Below, piece after piece: positions 32,699-40,512 of a DNA stretch of 64,000 nucleotides (within the stretch, counting starts at the first letter, position 1; every line of letters begins with the position of its first letter). A program made the translations under genes and the position numbers. The stretch covers positions 496,001-560,000 of the forward strand of contig NZ_SZPZ01000005.1 in NCBI RefSeq assembly GCF_005233875.1, read 5' to 3'. The notes below the pieces were generated by a model that was not told the origin of the DNA, made no database searches, and saw only the letters and a program-made list of their open reading frames with translations. The stretch is from Kribbella jiaozuonensis (GTDB lineage Bacteria; Actinomycetota; Actinomycetes; Propionibacteriales; Kribbellaceae).

Positions 32699-32763
32699 TT
32701 CGACCGGCGCTCCCTTCGTGGAGTGCAGTCGCCTGCCGGTCCTCCCAGCGCTCCGGAAGGACC
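32683..32763 (+). promoter_or_regulatory. leuA attenuator RNA structures
   Basis: First hairpin: CCACG..GGGAGC pairs with GCTCCC..CGTGG (32683-32721). Second hairpin: GGTCCT (32738-32743) pairs with AGGACC (32758-32763), whose stem contains part of the GGAAGGA Shine-Dalgarno sequence of leuA. GGAGTGC (32720-32726) can instead pair with GCGCTCC (32748-32754), giving an exclusive alternative. No T-run is seen, so control of translation initiation is as likely as termination. Confidence 0.6.
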
Positions 32764-32770
32764 ACATCCC

Positions 32771-34099
32771 ATGAACCGCCAGCAGCCCTCCCCCATGCCG
32801 AGCCATCGGTACCGCGACATCTTCGCCAAGGTCCCGGTCGCGCCGGTCGACCGCACCTGGCCGGACCGCCGGATCACCACTGCGCCGCTCTGGGTGCCGG
32901 TCGATCTCCGCGACGGCAACCAGGCGCTGGCCGAGCCGATGGATCCCGCGCGTAAACAAGCCTTCTTCGAGCTGATGGTTGCCATCGGCTACAAAGAGAT
33001 CGAGGTCGGGTATCCGTCCGCGTCCCAGACCGACTTCGACTTTGTTCGTTTGCTCGCCGAGTCGGACCTGGTGCCGTCCGACGTCACGATCGTCGTGTTC
33101 ACGCCGGCCCGGACCGACCTGATCGCGCGGACGGTCGAGTCCGTTGCCGGGATGCGTGGCGACGTGGTGATCCACATGTACGCCGCGACCGCGCCGACGT
33201 GGCGAGATGTCGTACTGCGTCGTTCGCGGGACGAACTGGCGTCGATGATCTACGCCGGGTCAGAGGAGATCCTGCGGTTGGCCGGGGACTCGGTGCGGTT
33301 CCAGTTCTCGCCCGAGGTGTACAACCTGACCGAGCCGGATTACGTGCTCGAGCTCGCGGATCACCTCACGAAGCAGTGGGACGCGACGCCGGAGCGGCCG
33401 GTGATCATGAACCTGCCGGCGACGGTCGAGGTTGCGACGCCGAACGTGTACGCCGACCAGATCGAGTACATGCACCAGAACCTGCCTCGACGCGACGGCG
33501 TCATCCTGTCGGTGCATCCGCACAACGACCGCGGCACCGGGATCGCCTGCGCGGAACTCGCCGTACTCGCGGGGGCGCAGCGGGTCGAGGGCTGCATCTT
33601 CGGGAACGGCGAACGCACCGGAAATGTGGACATCGCGACGCTCGCGCTGAATCTGCACGCGCAGGGCGTGGATCCGATGGTCGATTTCTCGGACATCGAC
33701 CGGATCCGTTCAGTGGTGGAGCATTGCACCCGGATGCCGATCCATCCACGGCACCCGTACGTCGGGGAGCTCGTCTACACGGCCTTCTCCGGCACGCATC
33801 AGGACGCGATCCGCAAGGGGTTCGCCGTACAGGACGACGGCTTCTGGGACGTGCCGTATCTGCCGATCGATCCGGCTGATGTCGGGCGCGGGTACGAGGC
33901 GGTGGTCCGGGTCAACAGCCAGTCAGGTAAGGGTGGGATCGCGCACGTGCTGGAGTCTGTGTACGGCGTACGGCTGTCTGCTGCACAGGAGCGGGAGTTC
34001 GCGCAGCATGTGCAGCGGCGTACGGACGAGACCGGGCGCGAGGCGAGCGCGGAGGAGCTGAAGGCGTTGTACGAGGAGGTTTACGGGTGCTCGAACTGA
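32771..34099 (+). CDS. leuA: 2-isopropylmalate synthase, catalytic part only
   Basis: 442-aa enzyme condensing 2-ketoisovalerate and acetyl-CoA in the first committed step of leucine synthesis. It matches the longer (type 2) LeuA form: PLWVPVDLRDGNQALAEPM, GYKEIEVGYPSASQTDFDF, metal site HPHNDRGTGIACAE and GNGERTGNVDIATL. Family members are usually ~560-640 aa with a C-terminal leucine-binding domain; this one stops at EEVYGCSN, so the feedback domain is missing. Control may therefore rest on the leader peptide. Its last 13 nt overlap the ABC ATPase gene. ATG 32771 follows GGAAGGA. Confidence 0.93.
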   Translation: MNRQQPSPMPSHRYRDIFAKVPVAPVDRTWPDRRITTAPLWVPVDLRDGNQALAEPMDPARKQAFFELMVAIGYKEIEVGYPSASQTDFDFVRLLAESDLVPSDVTIVVFTPARTDLIARTVESVAGMRGDVVIHMYAATAPTWRDVVLRRSRDELASMIYAGSEEILRLAGDSVRFQFSPEVYNLTEPDYVLELADHLTKQWDATPERPVIMNLPATVEVATPNVYADQIEYMHQNLPRRDGVILSVHPHNDRGTGIACAELAVLAGAQRVEGCIFGNGERTGNVDIATLALNLHAQGVDPMVDFSDIDRIRSVVEHCTRMPIHPRHPYVGELVYTAFSGTHQDAIRKGFAVQDDGFWDVPYLPIDPADVGRGYEAVVRVNSQSGKGGIAHVLESVYGVRLSAAQEREFAQHVQRRTDETGREASAEELKALYEEVYGCSN

Positions 34100-34875
34100 A
34101 AGATGTCGACTTCGTCCGGGACGGCAAACTGCTGCTGTCCGGGGTCACGCTGACCGTCGGCGAAGGCGAGCGGTGGGCTCTGCTCGGACCGAACGGCGCC
34201 GGCAAGAGCACACTGCTCGGCCTCTGCGGCGCCGTCACGCACCCCACCCGCGGCACGGTCGAGATCCTCGGCAAGCGCCTGGGCACGGTCGACATCCGCA
34301 CCCTCCGCGAGTCCATCGGCCACGTCAATCCGCGCCATCCGCTGCGCTCACCGCTCTCCATCGTCGACGTAGTCCTCACCGGCCTGACCGGCACCATCGA
34401 ACGCATGCCCCGCTGGGAACCAACACCCTCGCAGAAAACCCGCGCCCTGGAACTGATCGACCTACTGGGCATCAGCGACCTGGCCCACTCCCCCTGGACC
34501 ACCCTCTCCCAAGGCGAACGCGGCCGATCCCTCATCGCCCGAGCCCTCATCTCCGACCCCAAGCTCCTACTCCTCGACGAGCCCTCCACCGGCCTCGACG
34601 TAGCCGCCCGAGAACAACTCCTCGAAACCCTCGACCACATCCACACCGCCCACCCCCACCTGGCCTGGGTCCTAGTCACCCACCACCTGGAAGAACTCCC
34701 CACCTGCACCACCCACGCGGCGCTCCTTCGGGACGGACAAGTCCTGGCTGCAGGTCTTGCCGAGGAAACGCTGACCACCGACCTCGTCACACAGACCTTC
34801 GCCCATCCGATCGCGATCAACCGCCACGCCGGCCGCTGGACCGCCACCGCCCAACGAGGAACCCGCTCAAGCTGA
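34087..34875 (+). CDS. ABC transporter ATP-binding protein (PhrA/YlmA-like)
   Basis: 262-aa ATPase with Walker A GPNGAGKSTLLGL, signature LSQGERGRSLIARAL, Walker B LLLLDEPSTGLD and switch histidine LVTHHLEE. It resembles the COG1119 group of ATPases once linked to molybdate uptake or photorepair, most of which have no permease nearby; none is present here either. Its GTG at 34087 lies inside the end of leuA (13-nt overlap), so expression is tied to leuA. The last third uses CCC/CAC-rich codons. Function unclear. Confidence 0.82.
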   Translation: MLELKDVDFVRDGKLLLSGVTLTVGEGERWALLGPNGAGKSTLLGLCGAVTHPTRGTVEILGKRLGTVDIRTLRESIGHVNPRHPLRSPLSIVDVVLTGLTGTIERMPRWEPTPSQKTRALELIDLLGISDLAHSPWTTLSQGERGRSLIARALISDPKLLLLDEPSTGLDVAAREQLLETLDHIHTAHPHLAWVLVTHHLEELPTCTTHAALLRDGQVLAAGLAEETLTTDLVTQTFAHPIAINRHAGRWTATAQRGTRSS

Positions 34876-35626
34876 GCAAACCCAACCCGGCACAGCCCGC
34901 GGCGAGCCAGAACCAGAAGGCGGCGTCGGACCGGGCCGACTCGACGGTCCACACGCAGCGGGCAGTTGCGGGCCCGCCGACGACGTACTCGACCGGAACG
35001 ACCTCATCGAGCGCGAGGAAGTGCTCGCCGGGGTCGCGGCCGGTTTCGATGACGTAGTCCGTGCCGGCGACGGCATACCGGATGTCGGCCGAGCCCGAGC
35101 CGTTGTCCCACCAGGGAGGCTCGTGCACGGTGGCGACCGTCCCGGTGGTCGTCGCGGTCGGACCGTCCAGCGGTCGCGACAGCTTCCGGGCATGTACCCA
35201 CTCGCCTCCGAACGCCAGCGTCATCAGCAAGCAGAACAGCACCAGGCTCACCGGAACGAGAGGTTCACCGCGCCCTCGCCATCCAGCCGAGGGCGCGGCG
35301 TGCCGACCTGTCGGCTTCTCGCCGGTAGCGGTCTCGATCGGGCTGACACCCCGGACCCAGAGCACTGCCACCACAACCAGGCTCAGCAACAGCCAAGCCA
35401 CCAGTACACCGCCGCCGAGCAGCGCCCCAACTCCGGCCGCGTCGCCGACGGAGCTCGGCGTCGCGAGCCCCACCAGCGCACCGATTCCGGCACCGATCGC
35501 CGCGAACAGGACGATCGCAGCAACTGAGGCAAACGAGGCGAGCGCCGACCCCGTATCCAAGAACGCGTACGCCGCAGCCGGACCGCGCACAAACCCCCAG
35601 CTGAGCACCGCCCTGACCCGCCCCAT
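34817..35626 (-). CDS. DUF3592-like membrane protein
   Basis: 269-aa membrane protein with about four hydrophobic segments: a Gly/Ala-rich pair near residues 25-85, one near 130, and one near 245. Between the last two lies a 90-residue extracytosolic β-domain (GTVATVHEPPWWDNGSGSADIRYAVAGTDYVIETG...VPVEYVVGGP) of the DUF3592 pattern. ATG 35626. Its 3' end overlaps the convergent ABC ATPase gene by 59 nt. Function unknown. Confidence 0.72.
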   Translation of the reverse strand: MGRVRAVLSWGFVRGPAAAYAFLDTGSALASFASVAAIVLFAAIGAGIGALVGLATPSSVGDAAGVGALLGGGVLVAWLLLSLVVVAVLWVRGVSPIETATGEKPTGRHAAPSAGWRGRGEPLVPVSLVLFCLLMTLAFGGEWVHARKLSRPLDGPTATTTGTVATVHEPPWWDNGSGSADIRYAVAGTDYVIETGRDPGEHFLALDEVVPVEYVVGGPATARCVWTVESARSDAAFWFWLAAGCAGLGLLSLSGFLVGRWRSSGRRGG

Positions 35627-35701
35627 CCAACAAGTGTGGTGCATTACAGTGACTCTGCTCCGGGGGGTGGAGTCGGGAGACTGGGGGCCGGTGTGGCGGT
35701 G

Positions 35702-36202
35702 ATGGGTGAGCGGCTGCCTGAGGCTTGGGTGGTTGAGATGCATCGGAACGGGCGGGTGGAGTTTCCGCTGCGCCGGTGGGCGTTCGGGTGGGTGCCGGTC
35801 GTGCCGTTGCTGGGTACAACGGCCTACCTGGGGCTCGGGCTTCCGGAGATGCTCGACGACGGCGGGTGGCGGTACGTCGGTTATCTGATCATGGTGTTGT
35901 ATGTCGGTGCCGCCGGCGTGGTCGTGTGGCAGCTGGTCATGCAGCGACCGAGGGTGGTCGTCGACCGCCGGGGTATCCACCGCGGGCGTTGGCACTTCGT
36001 CGCGTGGAGCGAGATCAGCTCGATCGGGGCCGTGTCGGGACCGAGCCTGGTACGGCGACTCCGGGTGCTTCCGAGGGACGTGCGGGCGAAGGACCTCGTT
36101 CTCAGCCAGCACCATGTGAACGACTTGGAGTCGTTCCGTGTGTGGCTCAACGACGTACTGGCCGAGCAGCGGCAGCTTTCGCAGGAAGGGCATCTCGACT
36201 GA
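35702..36202 (+). CDS. PH-like domain membrane protein (paralogue 2)
   Basis: 166-aa protein of the same build as the one at 31451: EAWVVEMHRNGRVEFPLRRWAFGW, two membrane helices, then a PH-like domain (QRPRVVVDRRGIHRGRWHFVAWSEISSIGAVSGPS...LSQHHVNDLESFRVWLNDVL). ATG 35702 is chosen; in-frame GTGs just upstream are alternatives. The TGA overlaps the ATG of the next paralogue (TGATG). Function unknown. Confidence 0.75.
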   Translation: MGERLPEAWVVEMHRNGRVEFPLRRWAFGWVPVVPLLGTTAYLGLGLPEMLDDGGWRYVGYLIMVLYVGAAGVVVWQLVMQRPRVVVDRRGIHRGRWHFVAWSEISSIGAVSGPSLVRRLRVLPRDVRAKDLVLSQHHVNDLESFRVWLNDVLAEQRQLSQEGHLD

Positions 36203-36582
36203 TGCGGGACGTGGGGGACGTCTCGGCGGAGGTTTGGGATGAGGAGCTGCGTCGTACCGGGCGAGTTGTGTTTCCGTTGCGGCGGCGTTCGGCGCTCCAA
36301 GCGCTCCTGCCGCTGTTAGCGGTGGCCGTGCTGGTGGTGCTGGGCCCGTTGTTGGCCGGTGCGCCGCCGCCTGACGTCGATGTCCTCTTCGTCGTGGCGG
36401 CATACGCCGTTCTGATCGGCCCCCCGGTGTACCAGCTCGTCACGCAGCGGCCGGCCGTGGTGGATCTCGACGGGATCCTCCGGCTGTCGCAGCGGAACGT
36501 ACGCGACCTTCCGGAGTTCCGCGGCTGGCTGGGGACGGTACTCGCCGACCAGCGGCGTACGCCGACGTCGCACAGCAGCTAG
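36202..36582 (+). CDS. PH-like domain membrane protein (paralogue 3), internally deleted
   Basis: 126-aa protein clearly related to its neighbour: VWDEELRRTGRVVFPLRRRSALQ, two membrane helices and QRPAVVDLDGI, then directly LRLSQRNVRDLPEFRGWLGTVLADQR. Compared with paralogue 2, about 40 residues of the PH-like core (from HRGR to AKDL) are missing without loss of frame. It may be a decaying copy or a shortened partner. Translation is coupled to paralogue 2. Confidence 0.72.
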   Translation: MRDVGDVSAEVWDEELRRTGRVVFPLRRRSALQALLPLLAVAVLVVLGPLLAGAPPPDVDVLFVVAAYAVLIGPPVYQLVTQRPAVVDLDGILRLSQRNVRDLPEFRGWLGTVLADQRRTPTSHSS

Positions 36583-36616
36583 GCGGAGTCGCCCGAGCTC
36601 GACTGTGCGGGGTGGA

Positions 36617-37321
36617 TCAGGTGAGGCCGAGGCGCTTGCTCAGGCGGGGGCCTCGTTTGATTTTGATTTCGCCGAGGATGGCGGTGCCGCGGATGTGGAA
36701 GCGTTTGGGGGCCGTCGGCTGCGCGTTCGGGTCGGGGACGGCTTTGAGGCCGGCTTCCTGTTCGGAGACGGAGCCGAGGATCGGGTTGCTGTCGAGCAGG
36801 ACGATCGCGTTCGCGGGGACGCGGATCTTCACGTCGGCGAGGATCGACTTCACGTCGACCTGGATGTCGTCGTACGGGATCTGCGCCTCGGTGTAGTCCA
36901 GCGTGACATCGCCGAGGACCGCGTTCACCTCTTGCCGCTGCGGGACGAGCCAGTTGCCCATCCGCTTCGTCTCGGACATGAACACGTTGATCACCGGGCC
37001 GGTCTCGACCATCGCGCCGCTGTACTGCGGGGTGACCGACGGGACTCCCGCCGTACCCGGAGCGCGGGGACCGTTCGGCAGGTCGGCGGTCAGCTCGACG
37101 AGTTCGCCGTACGTCTTGGAGCCGAACAGCGTCTCGAGCCGTTCCTCCAACTCGCCGTACGACAAGCGTCCTTCGCCCGCGGCCTCACGCAGTACGTCGG
37201 CCACCTGCTCCCGCTCGGCGTCGGACACCCGCCGCCGCAACGCCAGTTCATCACCGGTCGCCGCCTGCGAGGGCACGGCATCCTGCGGTCGGTTCTCCTG
37301 AGGAACGTCATCCTGAGCCAC
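36617..37321 (-). CDS. DUF1707 and LiaF-like C-terminal domain protein
   Basis: 234-aa protein. The N-terminal DUF1707 (RRRVSDAEREQVADVLREAAGEGRLSYGELEERLETLFGSKTYGELVELTADLP) is followed by a linker and a β-helical C-terminal domain of the cell-wall-active-antibiotic-response (LiaF-like) type (NVFMSETKRMGNWLVPQRQEVNAVLGDVTLDYTEAQ...). No clear membrane helix, so probably cytosolic or peripheral. Possible role in envelope stress sensing, by analogy. GTG start at 37321. Confidence 0.83.
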   Translation of the reverse strand: MAQDDVPQENRPQDAVPSQAATGDELALRRRVSDAEREQVADVLREAAGEGRLSYGELEERLETLFGSKTYGELVELTADLPNGPRAPGTAGVPSVTPQYSGAMVETGPVINVFMSETKRMGNWLVPQRQEVNAVLGDVTLDYTEAQIPYDDIQVDVKSILADVKIRVPANAIVLLDSNPILGSVSEQEAGLKAVPDPNAQPTAPKRFHIRGTAILGEIKIKRGPRLSKRLGLT

Positions 37322-37417
37322 GGCAAAACCATACGCGCGCAGCAGGCGCGCCGCCGCCCGTTTCTCCCCCGATTCACCCCTGATGCGAACCCTGGTTCCG
37401 GGCTCATACTGTCGGAC

Positions 37418-37723
37418 ATGACCTGGCCCGAAGGAGTCCGCGGACGAGCGTTCGCCGCCGCGTACCTTGTCGCGTTCGCGGTGATGGTCGTCGGCATCGC
37501 GCTGGTCCTCGGGTCGCAGCTCTCCGGACGCGATCTGCTGGTGTGGCCTGCCGCCGCGATGGCGGTCGCCGGGCAGCTGATCATCACCGGGCTCGCGCGC
37601 CTGCTGCGCGACGCCGTTCCGGCGAGCTTGACGAAGGGACGTGCGGATCCGCGCAACGTCGCCTGGAACCGGATGTCTCTCGGACGAGAGCTGCCCGGCG
37701 CCTGGCGGGTCGTGCGTGGGTGA
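37418..37723 (+). CDS. Small two-helix membrane protein
   Basis: 101-aa protein with two hydrophobic segments (FAAAYLVAFAVMVVGIALVLG and LLVWPAAAMAVAGQLIITGLA) and a basic C-terminus (LTKGRADPRNVAWNRMSLGRELPGAWRVVRG). The ATG at 37418 lies 5 nt after a -10 hexamer TACTGT. I do not recognise a family. Divergent from the DUF1707 gene. Confidence 0.6.
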   Translation: MTWPEGVRGRAFAAAYLVAFAVMVVGIALVLGSQLSGRDLLVWPAAAMAVAGQLIITGLARLLRDAVPASLTKGRADPRNVAWNRMSLGRELPGAWRVVRG

Positions 37724-37825
37724 GGGTTGCCTCAGCCGGCGGTGAGACGGAGGTCGCGTGGGGCTGCGCCGTGGGGAGAACTAGGCTTTGGGGCGTCCAG
37801 TCCACTCCTCCTGGAGGTATGCCCG

Positions 37826-39493
37826 GTGTCTGCCGACTTCAACTACTCCGATCTGTTGCCGTTGGGTGTTGACGAGACGGAGTACCGGCTGCTGACGACG
37901 GAAGGTGTCAGCACTTTCACGGCGGGCGACAGGACGTTCCTGCAAGTGCAGCCCGAGGTGCTGCAGGCGTTGACCGCGGAGGCGATGCACGACATCTCGC
38001 ACTACCTGCGGACCGCGCACCTCGCCCAGCTGCGGCGGATCATCGACGACCCGGAGGCGTCCGGGAACGACCGGTTCGTCGCGCTGGACCTGTTGAAGAA
38101 CGCGAACATCTCCGCCGGCGGCGTACTGCCGATGTGTCAGGACACCGGCACCGCGATCGTGATGGGCAAGAAGTCCGAGGGCGTGCTGACCGGCGCGGTC
38201 GACGAGGAGTGGATCAGCCGCGGCGTGTACGACGCGTACACCAAGCTGAACCTGCGCTACTCGCAGATGGCCCCGCTGACCATGTGGGACGAGAAGAACA
38301 CCGGCTCCAACCTGCCGGCCCAGGTCGAGCTCTATTCGACCCCGGCGGGCTCCGGCGACCCGGCGTACAAGTTCCTGTTCATGGCCAAGGGCGGCGGCTC
38401 CGCGAACAAGTCGTTCCTGTACCAGGAGACCAAGGCGGTCCTGAACCCGTCGCGGATGATGGAGTTCCTGGACGAGAAGATCCGCTCGCTGGGTACGGCG
38501 GCCTGCCCGCCGTACCACCTCGCGGTCGTGGTCGGCGGTACGTCGGCGGAGTACGCGCTGAAGACCGCGAAGTACGCCTCCGCGCACTATCTCGACACGC
38601 TGCCGACCACGGGATCGCCGGTGGGACACGGGTTCCGGGACGTGGAGCTGGAGGAGGAGGTCTTCAAGCTGACGCAGGAGTTCGGGATCGGCGCGCAGTT
38701 CGGCGGGAAGTACTTCTGCCACGACGTCCGCGTGATCAGGCTGCCGCGGCACGGCGCGTCCTGCCCGGTCGCGATCGCGGTGTCGTGTTCGGCGGACCGG
38801 CAGGCGCTGGCGAAGATCACGCCGGAGGGTGTGTTCCTCGAGCAGCTCGAGCGGGACCCGGCACGGTTCCTGCCCGACACCACCGACGAGCACCTGGACG
38901 ACACGGCCGACGTCGTACGGATCGATCTGAACCGGCCGATGAGCGAGATCCGCGCGGAGCTGTCCAAGCTGCCGGTGAAGACGCGGCTGTCGCTGAGCGG
39001 GCCGCTCGTGGTGGCGCGCGACATCGCGCACGCGAAGATCAAGGAGCGGCTGGACGCGGGTGAGGAGATGCCGTCGTACCTGCGGGATCACGCGGTGTAC
39101 TACGCGGGGCCGGCGAAGACGCCTGAGGGTTATGCGTCCGGTTCGTTCGGGCCGACGACGGCGGGGCGGATGGACGCGTACGTCGACCAGTTCCAGGCTG
39201 CGGGTGGGTCGTTCGTGATGCTTGCTAAGGGCAACCGGTCGGCGAAGGTGACGGCGGCGTGCAAGGAGCACGGCGGGTTCTACCTGGGGTCGATCGGCGG
39301 CCCGGCGGCGCGGCTGGCGCAGGACTGCATCAAGTCGGTCGATGTGCTGGAGTACGCCGAGCTTGGCATGGAAGCGGTGTGGAAGATCCAGGTCGAGGAC
39401 TTCCCGGCGTTCATCGTGGTCGACGACAAGGGCAACGACTTCTTCACCGACACCCGCAAGCCCGTCCCGCTGACCGTGCGTCCGCGCAGTTGA
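37826..39493 (+). CDS. Fumarate hydratase class I (iron-sulfur)
   Basis: 555-aa homodimeric-type [4Fe-4S] fumarase interconverting fumarate and L-malate in the citric-acid cycle. Likely cluster cysteines lie in GGVLPMCQDTGTA, GGKYFCHDVRVI and SCPVAIAVSCSAD. N- and C-terminal class I domains are both present in one chain. GTG 37826 is chosen because GGAGG lies 8 nt before it. A class II fumarase is encoded 1 kb away; having both classes allows activity under both iron-rich and oxidising conditions. Confidence 0.94.
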   Translation: MSADFNYSDLLPLGVDETEYRLLTTEGVSTFTAGDRTFLQVQPEVLQALTAEAMHDISHYLRTAHLAQLRRIIDDPEASGNDRFVALDLLKNANISAGGVLPMCQDTGTAIVMGKKSEGVLTGAVDEEWISRGVYDAYTKLNLRYSQMAPLTMWDEKNTGSNLPAQVELYSTPAGSGDPAYKFLFMAKGGGSANKSFLYQETKAVLNPSRMMEFLDEKIRSLGTAACPPYHLAVVVGGTSAEYALKTAKYASAHYLDTLPTTGSPVGHGFRDVELEEEVFKLTQEFGIGAQFGGKYFCHDVRVIRLPRHGASCPVAIAVSCSADRQALAKITPEGVFLEQLERDPARFLPDTTDEHLDDTADVVRIDLNRPMSEIRAELSKLPVKTRLSLSGPLVVARDIAHAKIKERLDAGEEMPSYLRDHAVYYAGPAKTPEGYASGSFGPTTAGRMDAYVDQFQAAGGSFVMLAKGNRSAKVTAACKEHGGFYLGSIGGPAARLAQDCIKSVDVLEYAELGMEAVWKIQVEDFPAFIVVDDKGNDFFTDTRKPVPLTVRPRS

Positions 39494-39511
39494 GCTGACC
39501 GTGGCGCCGGG

Positions 39512-39544
39512 GTACGGCGGCGTGGCCTGCCCCCGTCGCCGTAC
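39512..39544 (+). terminator. Hairpin terminator after the class I fumarase gene
   Basis: GTACGGCG (39512-39519) and CGCCGTAC (39537-39544) are perfect complements, 18 nt after the stop codon, with a G/C-rich loop. Confidence 0.65.
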
Positions 39545-39565
39545 TGGAACCGCTCGAGGGTGACC

Positions 39566-39724
39566 TCAGCCGGCCTTGGTTTCTACCGTCTCGGGCAACT
39601 TGAGCATCAGCGTCTTCGCGGCCTGGACGAGATCGGCTTCGTTATGGCCGAAGGCCTGGAGGTAGCTCCGAAGGGCGGATCGCAGTATCTGGAGCTCCTC
39701 GTCCTGCAACTCGATGGTGTACAT
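39566..39724 (-). CDS. Small helical protein of unknown function
   Basis: 52-aa protein (MYTIELQDEELQILRSALRSYLQAFGHNEADLVQAAKTLMLKLPE...), acidic at the start with two amphipathic helices. The ATG at 39724 lies 6 nt after TACCTT on the minus strand and is likely leaderless; an in-frame GTG at 39748 gives a longer form. It looks like a real gene from its amino-acid composition. Family not recognised. Confidence 0.6.
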   Translation of the reverse strand: MYTIELQDEELQILRSALRSYLQAFGHNEADLVQAAKTLMLKLPETVETKAG

Positions 39725-39846
39725 GTCTCCAAGGTAAGTCCGAACCACCAGGATGGAAGCGCTCGTAACCCACCTGTGTTGTCAACCGGTCGTTGCAAGC
39801 GACCACTCCCCTCGACCGTCTCCGGTGAGAGGAGGGCGTGAGGCAA

Positions 39847-40512
39847 TCAGCTGTGTAGTTCTTCGGCGATCAGGGTGGGCTGGTGGGTTGTGGGGGCGGC
39901 GGGGACTCGCCAGGTTGGTGGGGGTGTCCAGAGGTGCCAGTCGTCGGAGTAGGGGGTGGTCCACGACTTGATGTCGCGGATGGCGGCGTGGGCGTTGCCG
40001 ATGATGCGGTCGGATTCGGCGGCGGTGAATCGGCCGGCTGTGACTGCTCCCTCGAGTTCGTCCTCGTCTTTCCACTCGATGGTGCGGTCGGGCTTGATCC
40101 ACAGGTCGAGCACGTGGTCGACGGTGCTGGTACGGCGGGATGTCCAGTCGCGCACGTGCTCCCGCTCGAGGTTCACGTACCAGCCGTGGAAGGTCCCGTC
40201 CTCGCCCCAGAAGTACCAGACCGACCACGGTTTGCCGGGCGGCGACACCTTGAGGATCCCGGTGCCGTGCCAGACGTCGAGCTTCAGCACCCGCTCCTCG
40301 GTGAACATCCCGACCGGACCCGCGTGCCGCGTCTCCCGTCCGTCGGCGAGGACCGGCTTGAGCAACGGCGTACCGGGCGCGAGCCAGGCGACCAGGCCGT
40401 CCGCGTCGTCACGCACGACCGTCATCGGCCGCACGTTCGGCTTGTCCGCGTGCCTTCCGGTCCCTTCGTACACCCACTCGATCGTTGTCCCCGGCTCCCA
40501 ATAGTCCGTCAC
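39847..40512 (-). CDS. DUF402 domain protein
   Basis: 221-aa protein with a DUF402 β-barrel: YEGTGRHADKPNVRPMTVVRDDADGLVAWLAPGTPLLKP...WHGTGILKVSPPGKPWSVWYFWGEDGTFHGWYVNLE...DHVLDLWIKPD, broken here across its core. Some DUF402 proteins (FomD/Ntdp type) are nucleoside di- or triphosphate hydrolases, with conserved Asp/Glu residues like those in DLWIKPDRTIEWKDEDELE. The GTG at 40512 overlaps the class II fumarase stop (GTGA), so it is the second gene of the fumC transcript. Confidence 0.83.
   Translation of the reverse strand: MTDYWEPGTTIEWVYEGTGRHADKPNVRPMTVVRDDADGLVAWLAPGTPLLKPVLADGRETRHAGPVGMFTEERVLKLDVWHGTGILKVSPPGKPWSVWYFWGEDGTFHGWYVNLEREHVRDWTSRRTSTVDHVLDLWIKPDRTIEWKDEDELEGAVTAGRFTAAESDRIIGNAHAAIRDIKSWTTPYSDDWHLWTPPPTWRVPAAPTTHQPTLIAEELHS

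Noticed and set aside
34817..36403. A single 528-aa minus-strand protein
   Set aside because: Only the part from 35626 down has membrane-protein character; the N-terminal half is antisense to two plus-strand genes.
37781..39271. 496-aa minus-strand frame opposite the class I fumarase gene
   Set aside because: Arg/His-rich, no family features, fully antisense to a strong gene; a typical high-GC shadow.
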